In this document: piece after piece, positions 1-6,807 of the stretch
How positions within the stretch are numbered: position 1 is the stretch's first letter
Layout of the letters: each line of letters opens with the position of its first letter
Notes under the pieces: model-generated
The model's database searches: none
What the model was told of the DNA's origin: nothing
The model's input: the letters and a program-made list of their open reading frames with translations, nothing else
Assembly: GCA_038240665.1 (NCBI GenBank)
Contig: JBBRGN010000119.1
Location: 1-13,711, forward strand
Length of the DNA stretch: 13,711 bases
Source of the DNA: Haliscomenobacter sp038240665
Lineage (GTDB): Bacteria > Bacteroidota > Bacteroidia > Chitinophagales > Saprospiraceae
Reading direction: 5' to 3'
Made by a program: the position numbers and the translations under genes

Positions 1-1
1 A

Positions 2-454
2 TTCATTGCTTTGATCATTTTCCCTTATCGGCAAGCGTTTTTCAATGATCCTATGGACGGCATTGTGTACTCAGTGATGATCGGAATGGGATTTGCAACG
101 CTTGAAAATCTGTTGTACGCCTTTCAATTCGATATCCCTACTACGGCGCTACGGGGGTTGACGGCGGTGCCTGTTCATGCGATTTGCGCCACCACTATGG
201 GGTATTATGTAAGCAAGGCCAAGTTTAGTACTGATCCAAAAAAAACGAACCTATTATTGGCTTATGGCTTAGGGGCGTCCATTCTAGTACACGGCTTGTA
301 CGATTTTTTTATCCTCCAGGAAATCTATGATTGGTTGATCTTATTGGCGATCGTTACTTTGATGATCAGCTTGGTATTCGCCGCACGGATGTTTAAAGAA
401 GATCAAGTAGAATCGTCAGCCTACTGGAAAAAGAAAAATGGCGAAGGGAGTTGA
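2..454 (+). CDS. PrsW-family intramembrane metalloprotease, 5'-truncated
   Basis: This is the C-terminal part of a multi-pass membrane protein. The reading frame is open to the left edge of the window, so the true start and the N-terminal catalytic segment lie outside; the TTG at 11 is unlikely to be a real start. Three conserved PrsW/CPBP-like signatures are visible: FATLEN (Glu in a membrane helix), PVHAICATTMGYY, and HGLYDFF with its His and Asp. These match the family's putative metal-binding His/Glu residues; the expected EE motif of the first half is not in view. Hydrophobic segments surround each motif, and the C-terminus is a short charged tail (WKKKNGEGS). PrsW proteins cleave membrane substrates such as anti-sigma factors, but the substrate here cannot be inferred. 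The gene converges on the minus-strand MazG-like gene with a 19-nt spacer and no visible terminator. Confidence 0.8.
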   Translation, partial: FIALIIFPYRQAFFNDPMDGIVYSVMIGMGFATLENLLYAFQFDIPTTALRGLTAVPVHAICATTMGYYVSKAKFSTDPKKTNLLLAYGLGASILVHGLYDFFILQEIYDWLILLAIVTLMISLVFAARMFKEDQVESSAYWKKKNGEGS

Positions 455-473
455 TCAAAAATCACACCGTTTC

Positions 474-812
474 CTATTTGAGTTTATCATTATTTGCGTG
501 CCGCTCGGTGTCGCGTTTGGTTTTTTTATCCAAGTTTTTAACCAAAGCATCCGTCAAATCTATCCCGGTTTGGTTGGCCAGACAGATCAGCACAAACAAC
601 ACATCAGCCATTTCATCAGCAAGGTCGGTTTGGGCAGTCACTGCCATTTCTGGTTGTTTGAATGATTGTTCCCCGTACATACGCGCCATTAAGCGCGCTA
701 CCTCGCCCACTTCTTCGGTCAGGATGGCCATATTGGTCAACTCATTGTAATAGCGAACACCGATGGTGTTGATCCATTCATCTACTATTTTTTGCGCTTC
801 CTTAATCTCCAT
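474..812 (-). CDS. MazG-like nucleotide pyrophosphohydrolase
   Basis: A 112-residue all-alpha protein of the MazG/dUTPase-like NTP pyrophosphohydrolase superfamily. These enzymes hydrolyse NTPs or dNTPs to the monophosphate and pyrophosphate, usually to remove damaged or non-canonical nucleotides. The Mg2+-binding signature is present: EEVGE at residues 33-37, then ADEMAD at 65-70, giving Glu67 and Asp70 as the ExxD half. The length suits single-domain MazG-like proteins rather than full MazG. The ATG shares one base with the upstream dtd stop codon (TAATG), implying translational coupling and one transcript. The exact nucleotide substrate cannot be told from sequence. The C-terminal tail is basic and probably disordered. 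Confidence 0.85.
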   Translation of the reverse strand: MEIKEAQKIVDEWINTIGVRYYNELTNMAILTEEVGEVARLMARMYGEQSFKQPEMAVTAQTDLADEMADVLFVLICLANQTGIDLTDALVKNLDKKTKRDTERHANNDKLK

Positions 813-1264
813 TATTCTCGATTTTTGCTATCCATGAGGATGGTAACCGGCCCATCATTCAATAACCGGACTTTCATATCTGCTCCAAATTCACCGCTTT
901 GTACCGATCTTTGGGTGGTTACAGCTAGTTTATCCAAAAAGGCATGGTACATAGGGATGGCTACATCCGGCTTAGATGCACGTAAATAGGAGGGGCGATT
1001 GCCCTTTTTCGTACTGGCATGCAAGGTAAATTGGCTCACTACCAATAATTCTCCGTTGAGTTCCATGACTGATCGGTTCATCACCCCTTGTTCATCATTG
1101 AAAATTCGGAGATTGGCGATTTTACCGCACAACCATTCTATATCATCCGCTCCATCTTCGTCTTCAATACCTAGTAAAATCAACAATCCTGATTGAATAG
1201 CTGATTTTATAACGCTGTTTATCGTTACCGAAGCTTCGCTTACCCGTTGTATGACCACCCTCAT
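812..1264 (-). CDS. dtd: D-aminoacyl-tRNA deacylase (DTD)
   Basis: A 150-residue cytoplasmic enzyme that hydrolyses D-amino acids (and Gly) wrongly attached to tRNA. It is full length for the family and starts with the typical MRVVIQRV. Both active-site signatures are visible: SQFTLHA at residues 77-83 and NDGPVT at 136-141, whose Gly-cisPro dipeptide (138-139) provides chiral proofreading in the DTD dimer. GNRPSY (88-93) and GEFGADM also match the family. The start ATG at 1264 lies 48 bp downstream of the SRAP gene stop on the same strand, and its stop overlaps the MazG-like start by one base. It therefore looks like the middle gene of a three-gene unit. Confidence 0.95.
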   Translation of the reverse strand: MRVVIQRVSEASVTINSVIKSAIQSGLLILLGIEDEDGADDIEWLCGKIANLRIFNDEQGVMNRSVMELNGELLVVSQFTLHASTKKGNRPSYLRASKPDVAIPMYHAFLDKLAVTTQRSVQSGEFGADMKVRLLNDGPVTILMDSKNRE

Positions 1265-1312
1265 GATTGGTACTTAATTTCAATGTTTATGCTCAAAGAT
1301 AAATTTTCTTAT

Positions 1313-1975
1313 CTATTCAATTGGAGTCAACAAATCAGCTTCATTGTTTTTTACTGCGTTCACTTTATCGGAAACGATGTACTTATCCAAGATCCCATCC
1401 GGTTGGGGTTGATGAAGAAAAAAAGCAACATCATCTGACGTAAGCTCGCTGAGCCAAGCTTCTTGTTGAATTTGATCCTTCAAGATCAAAGGCATACGGT
1501 CGTGTATTCCCTGCATTTCTTGATTTGGACTCGTGGTTAGTATAGAAAAACTGGGATAATCCATTCCATTTTCTTGCCAAATTTCCCATATTCCAGCCAT
1601 TACCAGAAGCGCTCCATTTGATCTGTATATATGGTAGGGTGTTTTTTGATTCCCTTCTTTTTTCCATTCATAAAAGCCATCCGCCATTACCCAACAACGT
1701 CGTTGCCGCAGTGCCGTACGGAATGATGGTTTTTCCAGCGCTGTTTCGGCGCGTGCATTGATCATCTTGGATTGACTTTTGCGATCTTTGGACCAAAAAG
1801 GAACCAAGCCCCAATGAAACTGTTGCAATTGATTTGAGGCATTGTTCGTAACCACATAAGCGGCCTGAGTGGGGGCTATATTGTAGTTGCTGACCAACAC
1901 TTCTGGAGTCACTAATTGTGGAAACTGCGCCTTGAGCTTCGATTTGTTGATTGAAAAAGAGTATCTACCACACAT
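1313..1975 (-). CDS. SRAP-domain protein (YedK/HMCES family), abasic-site processing
   Basis: A 220-residue SOS-response-associated peptidase (SRAP) protein. Family members form a thiazolidine DNA-protein crosslink with abasic sites in single-stranded DNA through the N-terminal cysteine exposed after Met removal. All key residues are present: Cys2 in MCGRY, Asn32 in NIAPTQ, Asn73 in NARAET, Glu103 in DGFYEW and His158 in GIHDRMP. They correspond well to Cys2, Asn75, Glu105 and His160 of E. coli YedK. The start is fixed by the need for Cys at position 2. It is the first gene of the minus-strand unit SRAP-dtd-mazG and faces the candidate oriC spacer, so its promoter must lie there; I found no convincing TAnnTTTG element for it. 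Confidence 0.95.
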   Translation of the reverse strand: MCGRYSFSINKSKLKAQFPQLVTPEVLVSNYNIAPTQAAYVVTNNASNQLQQFHWGLVPFWSKDRKSQSKMINARAETALEKPSFRTALRQRRCWVMADGFYEWKKEGNQKTPYHIYRSNGALLVMAGIWEIWQENGMDYPSFSILTTSPNQEMQGIHDRMPLILKDQIQQEAWLSELTSDDVAFFLHQPQPDGILDKYIVSDKVNAVKNNEADLLTPIE

Positions 1976-2022
1976 AATTTGTCGTTTGTTCAGTTTTTAA
2001 AAAAAACCGAATGAAGAAAAAG

Positions 2023-2480
2023 TTTTCAACAGCCCATTTTATCAAAAACAATTTATCATTTGGTTATCAACTACTTGCGCCTATGCATTACCAACAGTCA
2101 AAACCTAATAACTTGTGGATAGAGGCTATAGTTTTACACAATTACAAACACTGGAAGCGCTGAAAACTATTTTTCCCCATTCCAAAAAAGTTATACACCC
2201 CGGAATTGAGAAAATCAACGTATTGCCAACGCGTTTTACACCAAGTCCTAAAAAAAAGTTATTCTGTTGATGAGTTATCCACCTAATGTGCATAGAACAG
2301 CCAATCCCCTCAAAATTAGCTTTATCGAATGTTAATTACCTGTTTATAAACTCTGGATAAAACTTAACATCTAGTTAACCTAGCACAAAGAAAAAAATTT
2401 CTCCACATATCCACAGTACTGATGATGATGGTGTTTATTTTATTTTAAAATTAATTTAAAACCATTATCAATAAAGAAAA
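2023..2480. other. Candidate chromosomal replication origin (oriC): DnaA-box cluster plus AT-rich stretch
   Basis: The 587-bp non-coding spacer 1976-2562 divides minus-strand from plus-strand genes. It holds nine 9-mers one mismatch from the DnaA box TTATNCACA: 2114-2122 (-), 2132-2140 (+), 2191-2199 (+), 2275-2283 (+), 2287-2295 (-), 2341-2349 (-), 2352-2360 (-), 2399-2407 (+) and 2407-2415 (+). The last two abut, sharing one base. Weaker two-mismatch sites lie at 2023, 2064 and 2234. With equal base frequencies, well under one such site would be expected by chance in 300 bp on both strands. An A/T-only run follows at 2434-2461, a plausible unwinding element. None of the nine is a perfect box, and dnaA is not adjacent, which is not unusual in Bacteroidota. 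The call is an inference from box density, AT content and divergent gene orientation. Confidence 0.65.
2434..2480. other. AT-rich stretch, putative DNA unwinding element
   Basis: Positions 2434-2461 are 28 consecutive A/T bases made of T-runs and A-runs, and the A/T-rich character continues to 2480 with only a few C/G. It lies about 20 bp after the last pair of DnaA-like boxes (2399-2415), the arrangement expected of an origin unwinding element. It could also simply be an upstream (UP-like) element of the ctaA promoter at 2521. Confidence 0.45.
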
Positions 2481-2520
2481 AGCCCTTTGGAAAATGCTCG
2501 AACCTAAGCGGAAAAGAGCG

Positions 2521-2528
2521 TATCTTTG
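2521..2528 (+). promoter_or_regulatory. Promoter -7 element of the heme A synthase gene
   Basis: TATCTTTG matches the Bacteroidota -7 consensus TAnnTTTG and sits 34 bp before the ctaA ATG, giving a short leader. No TTG or TTTG occurs at the usual 17-23 nt upstream; the nearest TTTG (2486-2489) is 31 nt away, so the -33 box is weak or absent. Confidence 0.55.
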
Positions 2529-2562
2529 AAATCCAACGTTTAAAAAAAATTAGAACAGAAAG

Positions 2563-3666
2563 ATGAACAGTGCAGCAACACTTGATCAACAACAAGTTAC
2601 ACAAATGCCACAAGGCTATCCGAAATCAGTACAGATTTGGTTGGTTATCGGCGTTTTTATGATTTTCATGCAAGTGGTAATCGGCGGTGTTACCCGATTG
2701 ACGGGATCAGGCTTATCAATCACCAAATGGGAAATTATTACCGGCTCTGTTCCGCCGCTTAATGCCCAGCAATGGGATGAAGCATTTGAACTCTACAAAC
2801 AAACGCCACAATACCACAAAATCAACAATGGGATGAGTATGGGCGAATTCAAGTTCATCTTTTTTTGGGAATATTTTCATCGTTTGTGGGCGCGCTCGAT
2901 GGGGTTTGTATTTATTTTCCCTTTTCTGTACTTCTACCGCAAAGGCTGGATCGATCGATCGCTGCGGCGGCGATTGGGGGTCGTAGTTTTATTAGCGGCG
3001 GTGGTGGCATCTTTTGGTTGGATCATGGTTGCTAGTGGGTTGATCAACCGCCCCTGGGTAAATGCTTACAAACTTACCATGCATTTATCATTGGCTTTGA
3101 TTTTATACAGTTATCTTTTTTGGACTTTATTAACGACAACTCAAGTTTATCCACAAGTTATCAACAGTGTTTGGTTGAAAAAATGGGGATTGGCTTTGGC
3201 GGTTGTGCTTGCTATTCAGATCATTCTGGGCGGTGTAATGTCCGGGATGAAAGCAGGTTTAGCGTTTCCTACTTGGCCGGATATGAACGGTGTAATCATC
3301 CCCCCTGCATTGTTGAAAAGTACCGAATGGAATGTGGATAACATGGTAAATTATGAGCACAGTACTTTTATGCCTGCACTCGTACAAATATTACACCGAA
3401 CTGTTGCTTACGTGCTGTTTATCATGGGATTATGGTATTTTTTTAAAGGAATCCGCAGCACGATTACCCCCCTATTTCGAGTAGGGTTGTATATGTTGGT
3501 GGGAATGCTATTGTTACAAGTTTTACTGGGTATTCTCACCGTCATTAACTCCTTGGGAGCCATACCTGTAGGGCTTGGTGTATTTCACCAAGCCGGCGCA
3601 TTGGTACTGTTATCAATTGTCCTTTTTCTTAATTACCAGCTAAAAGGAAATGCGCACAAAAGCTAA
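2563..3666 (+). CDS. ctaA: Heme A synthase (COX15/CtaA family)
   Basis: A 367-residue polytopic membrane enzyme that oxidises the C8 methyl group of heme O to give heme A for aa3-type cytochrome oxidases. About eight hydrophobic segments are visible. The four conserved heme-ligand or active-site histidines are present: His106 in EYFHR, His174 in KLTMHL, His278 in ILHRT and His342 in GVFHQAGA. GGVTRLTGSGLS (41-52), followed by the ITGSVPPLN loop and EFKFIFFWEYFHR, is typical of the eukaryote/alphaproteobacterial COX15 subtype rather than the shorter Bacillus type. The ATG at 2563 is preceded by an A-rich stretch and no Shine-Dalgarno, as usual in this phylum. It is the first plus-strand gene to the right of the candidate origin. 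No other oxidase genes are in the window. Confidence 0.93.
   Translation: MNSAATLDQQQVTQMPQGYPKSVQIWLVIGVFMIFMQVVIGGVTRLTGSGLSITKWEIITGSVPPLNAQQWDEAFELYKQTPQYHKINNGMSMGEFKFIFFWEYFHRLWARSMGFVFIFPFLYFYRKGWIDRSLRRRLGVVVLLAAVVASFGWIMVASGLINRPWVNAYKLTMHLSLALILYSYLFWTLLTTTQVYPQVINSVWLKKWGLALAVVLAIQIILGGVMSGMKAGLAFPTWPDMNGVIIPPALLKSTEWNVDNMVNYEHSTFMPALVQILHRTVAYVLFIMGLWYFFKGIRSTITPLFRVGLYMLVGMLLLQVLLGILTVINSLGAIPVGLGVFHQAGALVLLSIVLFLNYQLKGNAHKS
3147..3166 (+). other. Perfect DnaA box plus near-box in tandem inside ctaA
   Basis: TTATCCACA at 3147-3155 is an exact DnaA box, and TTATCAACA at 3158-3166 is one mismatch away. Their starts are 11 bp apart, about one helical turn, on the same strand. They lie about 730 bp from the nearest box of the candidate origin. 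A role in DnaA binding is possible, but the bases also encode ordinary residues (YPQVIN). Confidence 0.35.
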
Positions 3667-3672
3667 TGTTGG

Positions 3673-3680
3673 TAACTTTG
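3673..3680 (+). promoter_or_regulatory. Promoter -7 element of aat
   Basis: TAACTTTG, an exact TAnnTTTG match, lies in the 36-bp spacer between ctaA and aat, 22 bp before the aat ATG. This suggests aat can be transcribed separately from ctaA with a leader of roughly 15 nt. A -33 box is not evident because that position falls in the ctaA 3' end. Confidence 0.45.
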
Positions 3681-3702
3681 TGGAAAACTTTTTTTAATTT
3701 TT

Positions 3703-4395
3703 ATGCCAGTTTACAGACTAAGTAAAAGATCGCTAGATTTTCCGCCAGCGTATCTTGCCAATTGGCAAGGAATACTAGCAGTAGGAGGAGATTTATCCCC
3801 TGAGCGCTTGTTATTGGCTTATCAACAAGGTATTTTTCCCTGGTTTAATGAGGAAGATCCTATTTTATGGTGGTCTCCGGATCCTCGGTTTGTACTTTAC
3901 CCAGCTGAACTTAAGGTTTCAAAAAGCATGCGACCTTATTTCAATCAAGGTAAATTTCAAGTAACACTGGATCAGCAGTTTGAGAAGGTAATGCGCAATT
4001 GTCAACAAAGCTATCGGGAAGGACAATCTGGAGAAACTTGGATTACGGAAGAGATGCTGGCAGCGTACCTACGTTTGCATGAACTTGGTTACGCACATTC
4101 GGTTGAAGTTTGGGATCAAAACGACTTAGTAGGCGGATTGTATGGCCTTTCGCTGGGCAAAGTTTTTTTTGGCGAATCCATGTTTAGTCATGCGAGCAAC
4201 GCATCCAAATTTGGATTCATCACTCTGGTACGTAAATTGATTGAGTTGGATTTTATCTTGATCGATTGCCAACAAGAAACCGAATATTTGGGTAGCTTGG
4301 GTGCTAGACCTATTCCAAGAGCTGATTTTTTAGCCATTTTGACAAATAACGAAACAGAACCGACTTTAAAAGGAAGTTGGTCAAAATTTTTCTAG
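3703..4395 (+). CDS. aat: Leucyl/phenylalanyl-tRNA-protein transferase
   Basis: A 230-residue cytoplasmic enzyme of the bacterial N-degron pathway. It transfers Leu or Phe from aminoacyl-tRNA to the N-terminal Arg or Lys of proteins, marking them for ClpS/ClpAP. Family signatures run the whole length: VGGDLSPERLL (27-37), YQQGIFPWF (40-48), WWSPDPRFVL (56-65), GETWITEEM (110-118), GGLYGLSLGKVFFGESMFS (144-162) and FILIDCQ (184-190). Asp188 and Gln190 of the last motif correspond to the catalytic Asp/Gln pair in the E. coli enzyme. Length is normal. It follows ctaA by 36 bp on the same strand and has its own -7 motif. Neither clpS nor clpA is in the window. Confidence 0.96.
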   Translation: MPVYRLSKRSLDFPPAYLANWQGILAVGGDLSPERLLLAYQQGIFPWFNEEDPILWWSPDPRFVLYPAELKVSKSMRPYFNQGKFQVTLDQQFEKVMRNCQQSYREGQSGETWITEEMLAAYLRLHELGYAHSVEVWDQNDLVGGLYGLSLGKVFFGESMFSHASNASKFGFITLVRKLIELDFILIDCQQETEYLGSLGARPIPRADFLAILTNNETEPTLKGSWSKFF

Positions 4396-4457
4396 GTAAG
4401 TAATGTATCCTTTTTCAAGTGCCGGATTATATTTATCACCAAACTCTACTAGCAATC

Positions 4458-6188
4458 ATGACGATCCGGATTTTTTTATTTGCGTTGTGCTTTTCTTTTC
4501 TAGCCTTTATTGGTCCTGATGTTAATCCTTTTCCTCAGGATTTTTTTGAAGAACCTGTTCCCTCTCAGCCCATGCGGCTTTCAGGTACATTTGGCGAATT
4601 ACGTCCTGATCATTTTCATACCGGTATTGATATCAAAGGCGGAATTGGCGTGCCTATTTATGCAGCTGGGATTGGTGATGTGGCGCGCATCAGGGTAGAT
4701 CCCGATGGGTATGGTAATGTCCTTTACCTGAATCATCCCAATGGATTTACTACTGTATATGGGCACTTGAATGAATTTGTACCCGAAATTGCGGCCTACG
4801 TACGGGCAGCACAGTATGCTCAGGAAAGTTTTGTGGTTGATCTTACTCCTCCTCCTGGTAAATTCCGCGTAAGCAAAGGCGAAGAAATAGCTAAAATGGG
4901 CACCACCGGTCATTCATTTGGCCCTCATCTTCATTTTGAAATTCGGGAAACGATTAATGATAAGCCCATTAATCCACTACTTTTTGGCTTACGCGTGACG
5001 GATCGAACGGCTCCCCAACTTTATGAGCTCAAGCTCTATGGGCTCAATGATAAATTTGGAGCCACTAGCAGCAAAAAAACAACCCTAAAACTTAGAAATG
5101 GCGAATATAGATTGGCGGTTGGCGATACGTTGAAGTTCAATGATGCGCACATTGGGATTGCTCTGAAAACCTACGATCACATGGATGGCAGCTCCAACAT
5201 GAATGGCATCTATGAAATACAGATGAAAGTAGACGACCGCGATCATTATCGTTTTCGTACCGAAGCGGTAGATTTTAAAGAGACCCGTTACATCAATGCG
5301 CATTTGGACTATGCAGAGCGGGTAAGTCATGGTTCTTACTACCATCGTTGTTTTCTGTTGCCTGGTAATTCCTTGTCGATGTACGAACAAGTTGTAAACC
5401 GTGGTATGATTAACATCGAACCTGGACAAACCAAGAAAATAAACTTTGCCGTGCGTGATGTTGCTGGTAATGTAGCCAATGGTGTCTTTTGGGTTAAACA
5501 TACAATCGAACTTCAAACACCAGTTGCAACCGCCGCCGAACCATTTTACAATTACGTGCTCCCTTTTTCACAAAATAATGCCATTGATAATGTAGATGTG
5601 CAAGCCAATTTCCCCAAAGGCACATTTTATGAGGATTGTTATTTTTGGTACCTGGCTTCTACACCTTCCAATCCTGCGGTATATTCTAGGGTTCATAAAA
5701 TGCACAACAGCAAAGTGCCGGTACATGATTATTTTAACTTAGGCATCCGCCCAACGCGTTCACTGGAAGCATGGAAGGATAAAGCTTTTATAGCTGGACT
5801 GAGCAGTTCTAATCACGTTGTTAACTATGGTGGAACTTGGAAAAATGGACTGCTTACTGTCCAAACCCGTACGCTAGGCGATTATGCCATCATGATCGAT
5901 ACCATTCCCCCACAGATTACTCCCGAACGCTTTTTACCAGACATGAGCAAATCCTCAGGTTTTGATTTTGTGATTCGGGATAATTTTGGAACTGGTGGGC
6001 TTACTCCTAATCTTCAATATCGGGCTGAAATTGACGACCGCTGGGTTTTGATGACTTACGACGAGAAAAGAGCGCGGATTGCTTATCGTTTTGATTCCGG
6101 TATTGAACCTGGAAATCACCATTTTAAATTAGCGGTTTGGGATTCAAAAGGCAATCGCCAGCTCTGGGAAAAAGATTTCAAACGCTAA
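4458..6188 (+). CDS. Secreted M23-family peptidase (LytM-like) with long C-terminal region
   Basis: I prefer the ATG at 4458 (576 residues) to the GTG at 4419, because the protein then begins MTIRIFLFALCFSFLAFIG, a clean signal peptide (Lys-poor n-region, hydrophobic core). The M23 domain follows directly: HTGID gives zinc ligands His54 and Asp58, YGHL gives His103, and GPHLHFE gives His157 and His159, so the site is complete. M23 enzymes cleave peptidoglycan cross-bridge peptides, or act as lytic regulators when the site is degenerate. The remaining roughly 400 residues (from about residue 175) look beta-rich with segments such as VRDVAGNVANG, suggesting Ig-like folds. I cannot assign them a function. 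Such long C-terminal halves are common in Bacteroidota M23 proteins. It begins 62 bp after aat on the same strand; its likely place of action is the periplasm. Confidence 0.9.
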   Translation: MTIRIFLFALCFSFLAFIGPDVNPFPQDFFEEPVPSQPMRLSGTFGELRPDHFHTGIDIKGGIGVPIYAAGIGDVARIRVDPDGYGNVLYLNHPNGFTTVYGHLNEFVPEIAAYVRAAQYAQESFVVDLTPPPGKFRVSKGEEIAKMGTTGHSFGPHLHFEIRETINDKPINPLLFGLRVTDRTAPQLYELKLYGLNDKFGATSSKKTTLKLRNGEYRLAVGDTLKFNDAHIGIALKTYDHMDGSSNMNGIYEIQMKVDDRDHYRFRTEAVDFKETRYINAHLDYAERVSHGSYYHRCFLLPGNSLSMYEQVVNRGMINIEPGQTKKINFAVRDVAGNVANGVFWVKHTIELQTPVATAAEPFYNYVLPFSQNNAIDNVDVQANFPKGTFYEDCYFWYLASTPSNPAVYSRVHKMHNSKVPVHDYFNLGIRPTRSLEAWKDKAFIAGLSSSNHVVNYGGTWKNGLLTVQTRTLGDYAIMIDTIPPQITPERFLPDMSKSSGFDFVIRDNFGTGGLTPNLQYRAEIDDRWVLMTYDEKRARIAYRFDSGIEPGNHHFKLAVWDSKGNRQLWEKDFKR

Positions 6189-6198
6189 AGAATGAATC

Positions 6199-6247
6199 AT
6201 TCCGATGGGGTGAACAGGTAGTAAAAAAAAATGTTTCACCTCGGAAT
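6199..6247. repeat. Imperfect inverted repeat between the M23 and bcp genes
   Basis: ATTCCGA (6199-6205) pairs exactly with TCGGAAT (6241-6247). Inside them GGTGAACA (6209-6216) pairs, with one bulge, with TGTTTCACC (6232-6240). The loop is A-rich. No T-run follows on the plus strand, so it is not a classic intrinsic terminator. It could be a weak terminator for the M23 gene, an mRNA leader structure for bcp, or an operator. Confidence 0.5.
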
Positions 6248-6264
6248 CAAAACCTAGATATACC

Positions 6265-6729
6265 ATGTCAATATTAAAAGAAGGAGACAAAGCTCCAGAT
6301 TTCAATACACAAACCGAATCAGGATCACCGGTTTCTCTTGCTGATTTTAAAGGAAAAAAACTGATCTTATTTTTTTATCCCAAAGACGATACCCCTGGTT
6401 GCACCGCCGAAAATTGCAATCTTCGGGACAATTATGCTTTGCTAAAGGAAAAAGGATTTGAATTATTGGGAGTAAGTCCAGATACGGCAAAAAAGCACCT
6501 CAAATTCAAACAAAAGTACGAGCTTCCCTTTCCGCTTATTCCCGATACCGAGCAGCAGGTATTGAATGATTATGGCGCTTGGGGAGAAAAGCAAATGTAT
6601 GGGCGCACTTATGAAGGCGTGTTGCGAAGTACTTTTGTAATCAATGAAGAAGGTTTCATTGAAAAAATAATCTCTAAAGTAGACACCAAGAGCCACACAG
6701 AACAAATTTTGGAGTTGCTGGGTGCTTAA
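6265..6729 (+). CDS. bcp: Thioredoxin-dependent thiol peroxidase (BCP/PrxQ)
   Basis: A 154-residue cytoplasmic peroxiredoxin that reduces hydrogen peroxide and organic hydroperoxides using thioredoxin. The peroxidatic cysteine is Cys46 in DDTPGCTAENC, and the resolving cysteine is Cys51, five residues later: the atypical 2-Cys arrangement of the BCP/PrxQ class. FFYPKDDTPGC, GVSPD and the GVLRSTFVI segment near residue 115-125 (containing the active-site Arg) are all typical. Length is normal. The ATG at 6265 is preceded by GATATACC with no Shine-Dalgarno. The 76-bp upstream spacer contains the inverted repeat at 6199-6247, and a strong hairpin lies 14 bp after the stop. No OxyR-like site was recognised. 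Confidence 0.95.
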   Translation: MSILKEGDKAPDFNTQTESGSPVSLADFKGKKLILFFYPKDDTPGCTAENCNLRDNYALLKEKGFELLGVSPDTAKKHLKFKQKYELPFPLIPDTEQQVLNDYGAWGEKQMYGRTYEGVLRSTFVINEEGFIEKIISKVDTKSHTEQILELLGA

Positions 6730-6743
6730 GTAGCTGGAGTAAT

Positions 6744-6807
6744 GTTGATAGGCTACGGAGTATTTTTACAATGCTCTGTAGCCTATCAACTCATTTCCTG
6801 TTTTTTT
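6744..6807 (+). terminator. Hairpin terminator between convergent bcp and DUF3127 genes
   Basis: GTTGATAGGCTACGGAG (6744-6760) pairs with CTCTGTAGCCTATCAAC (6774-6790): 17 positions, 16 Watson-Crick and one G-U, with a 13-nt loop. A T-run (6801-6807) follows about 10 nt later on the plus strand, further than usual, and overlaps the stop codon of the opposing gene. It most likely ends bcp transcription; the stem is symmetric and may also stop the minus-strand transcript, though that side has no T-run. Confidence 0.8.

Noticed and set aside
2416..2433. GATGATGATG tract next to the DnaA-like boxes as a DnaA-trio element
   Set aside because: The trio motif is 3'-[G/A]A[T/A]-5', that is TAG/AAG-type triplets read 5' to 3'. 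The repeat here is GAT/ATG/TGA on one strand and ATC/TCA/CAT on the other, so it does not fit either strand.
4419..4457. GTG start giving a 13-residue longer M23 protein
   Set aside because: The extension puts polar residues (MPDYIYHQ) before the signal peptide; the ATG at 4458 gives a normal signal sequence.
4599..5516. Two minus-strand open frames of 104 and 143 codons inside the M23 gene
   Set aside because: They lie wholly opposite a well-supported gene, contain no recognisable domain, and have low-quality composition; they are shadows.
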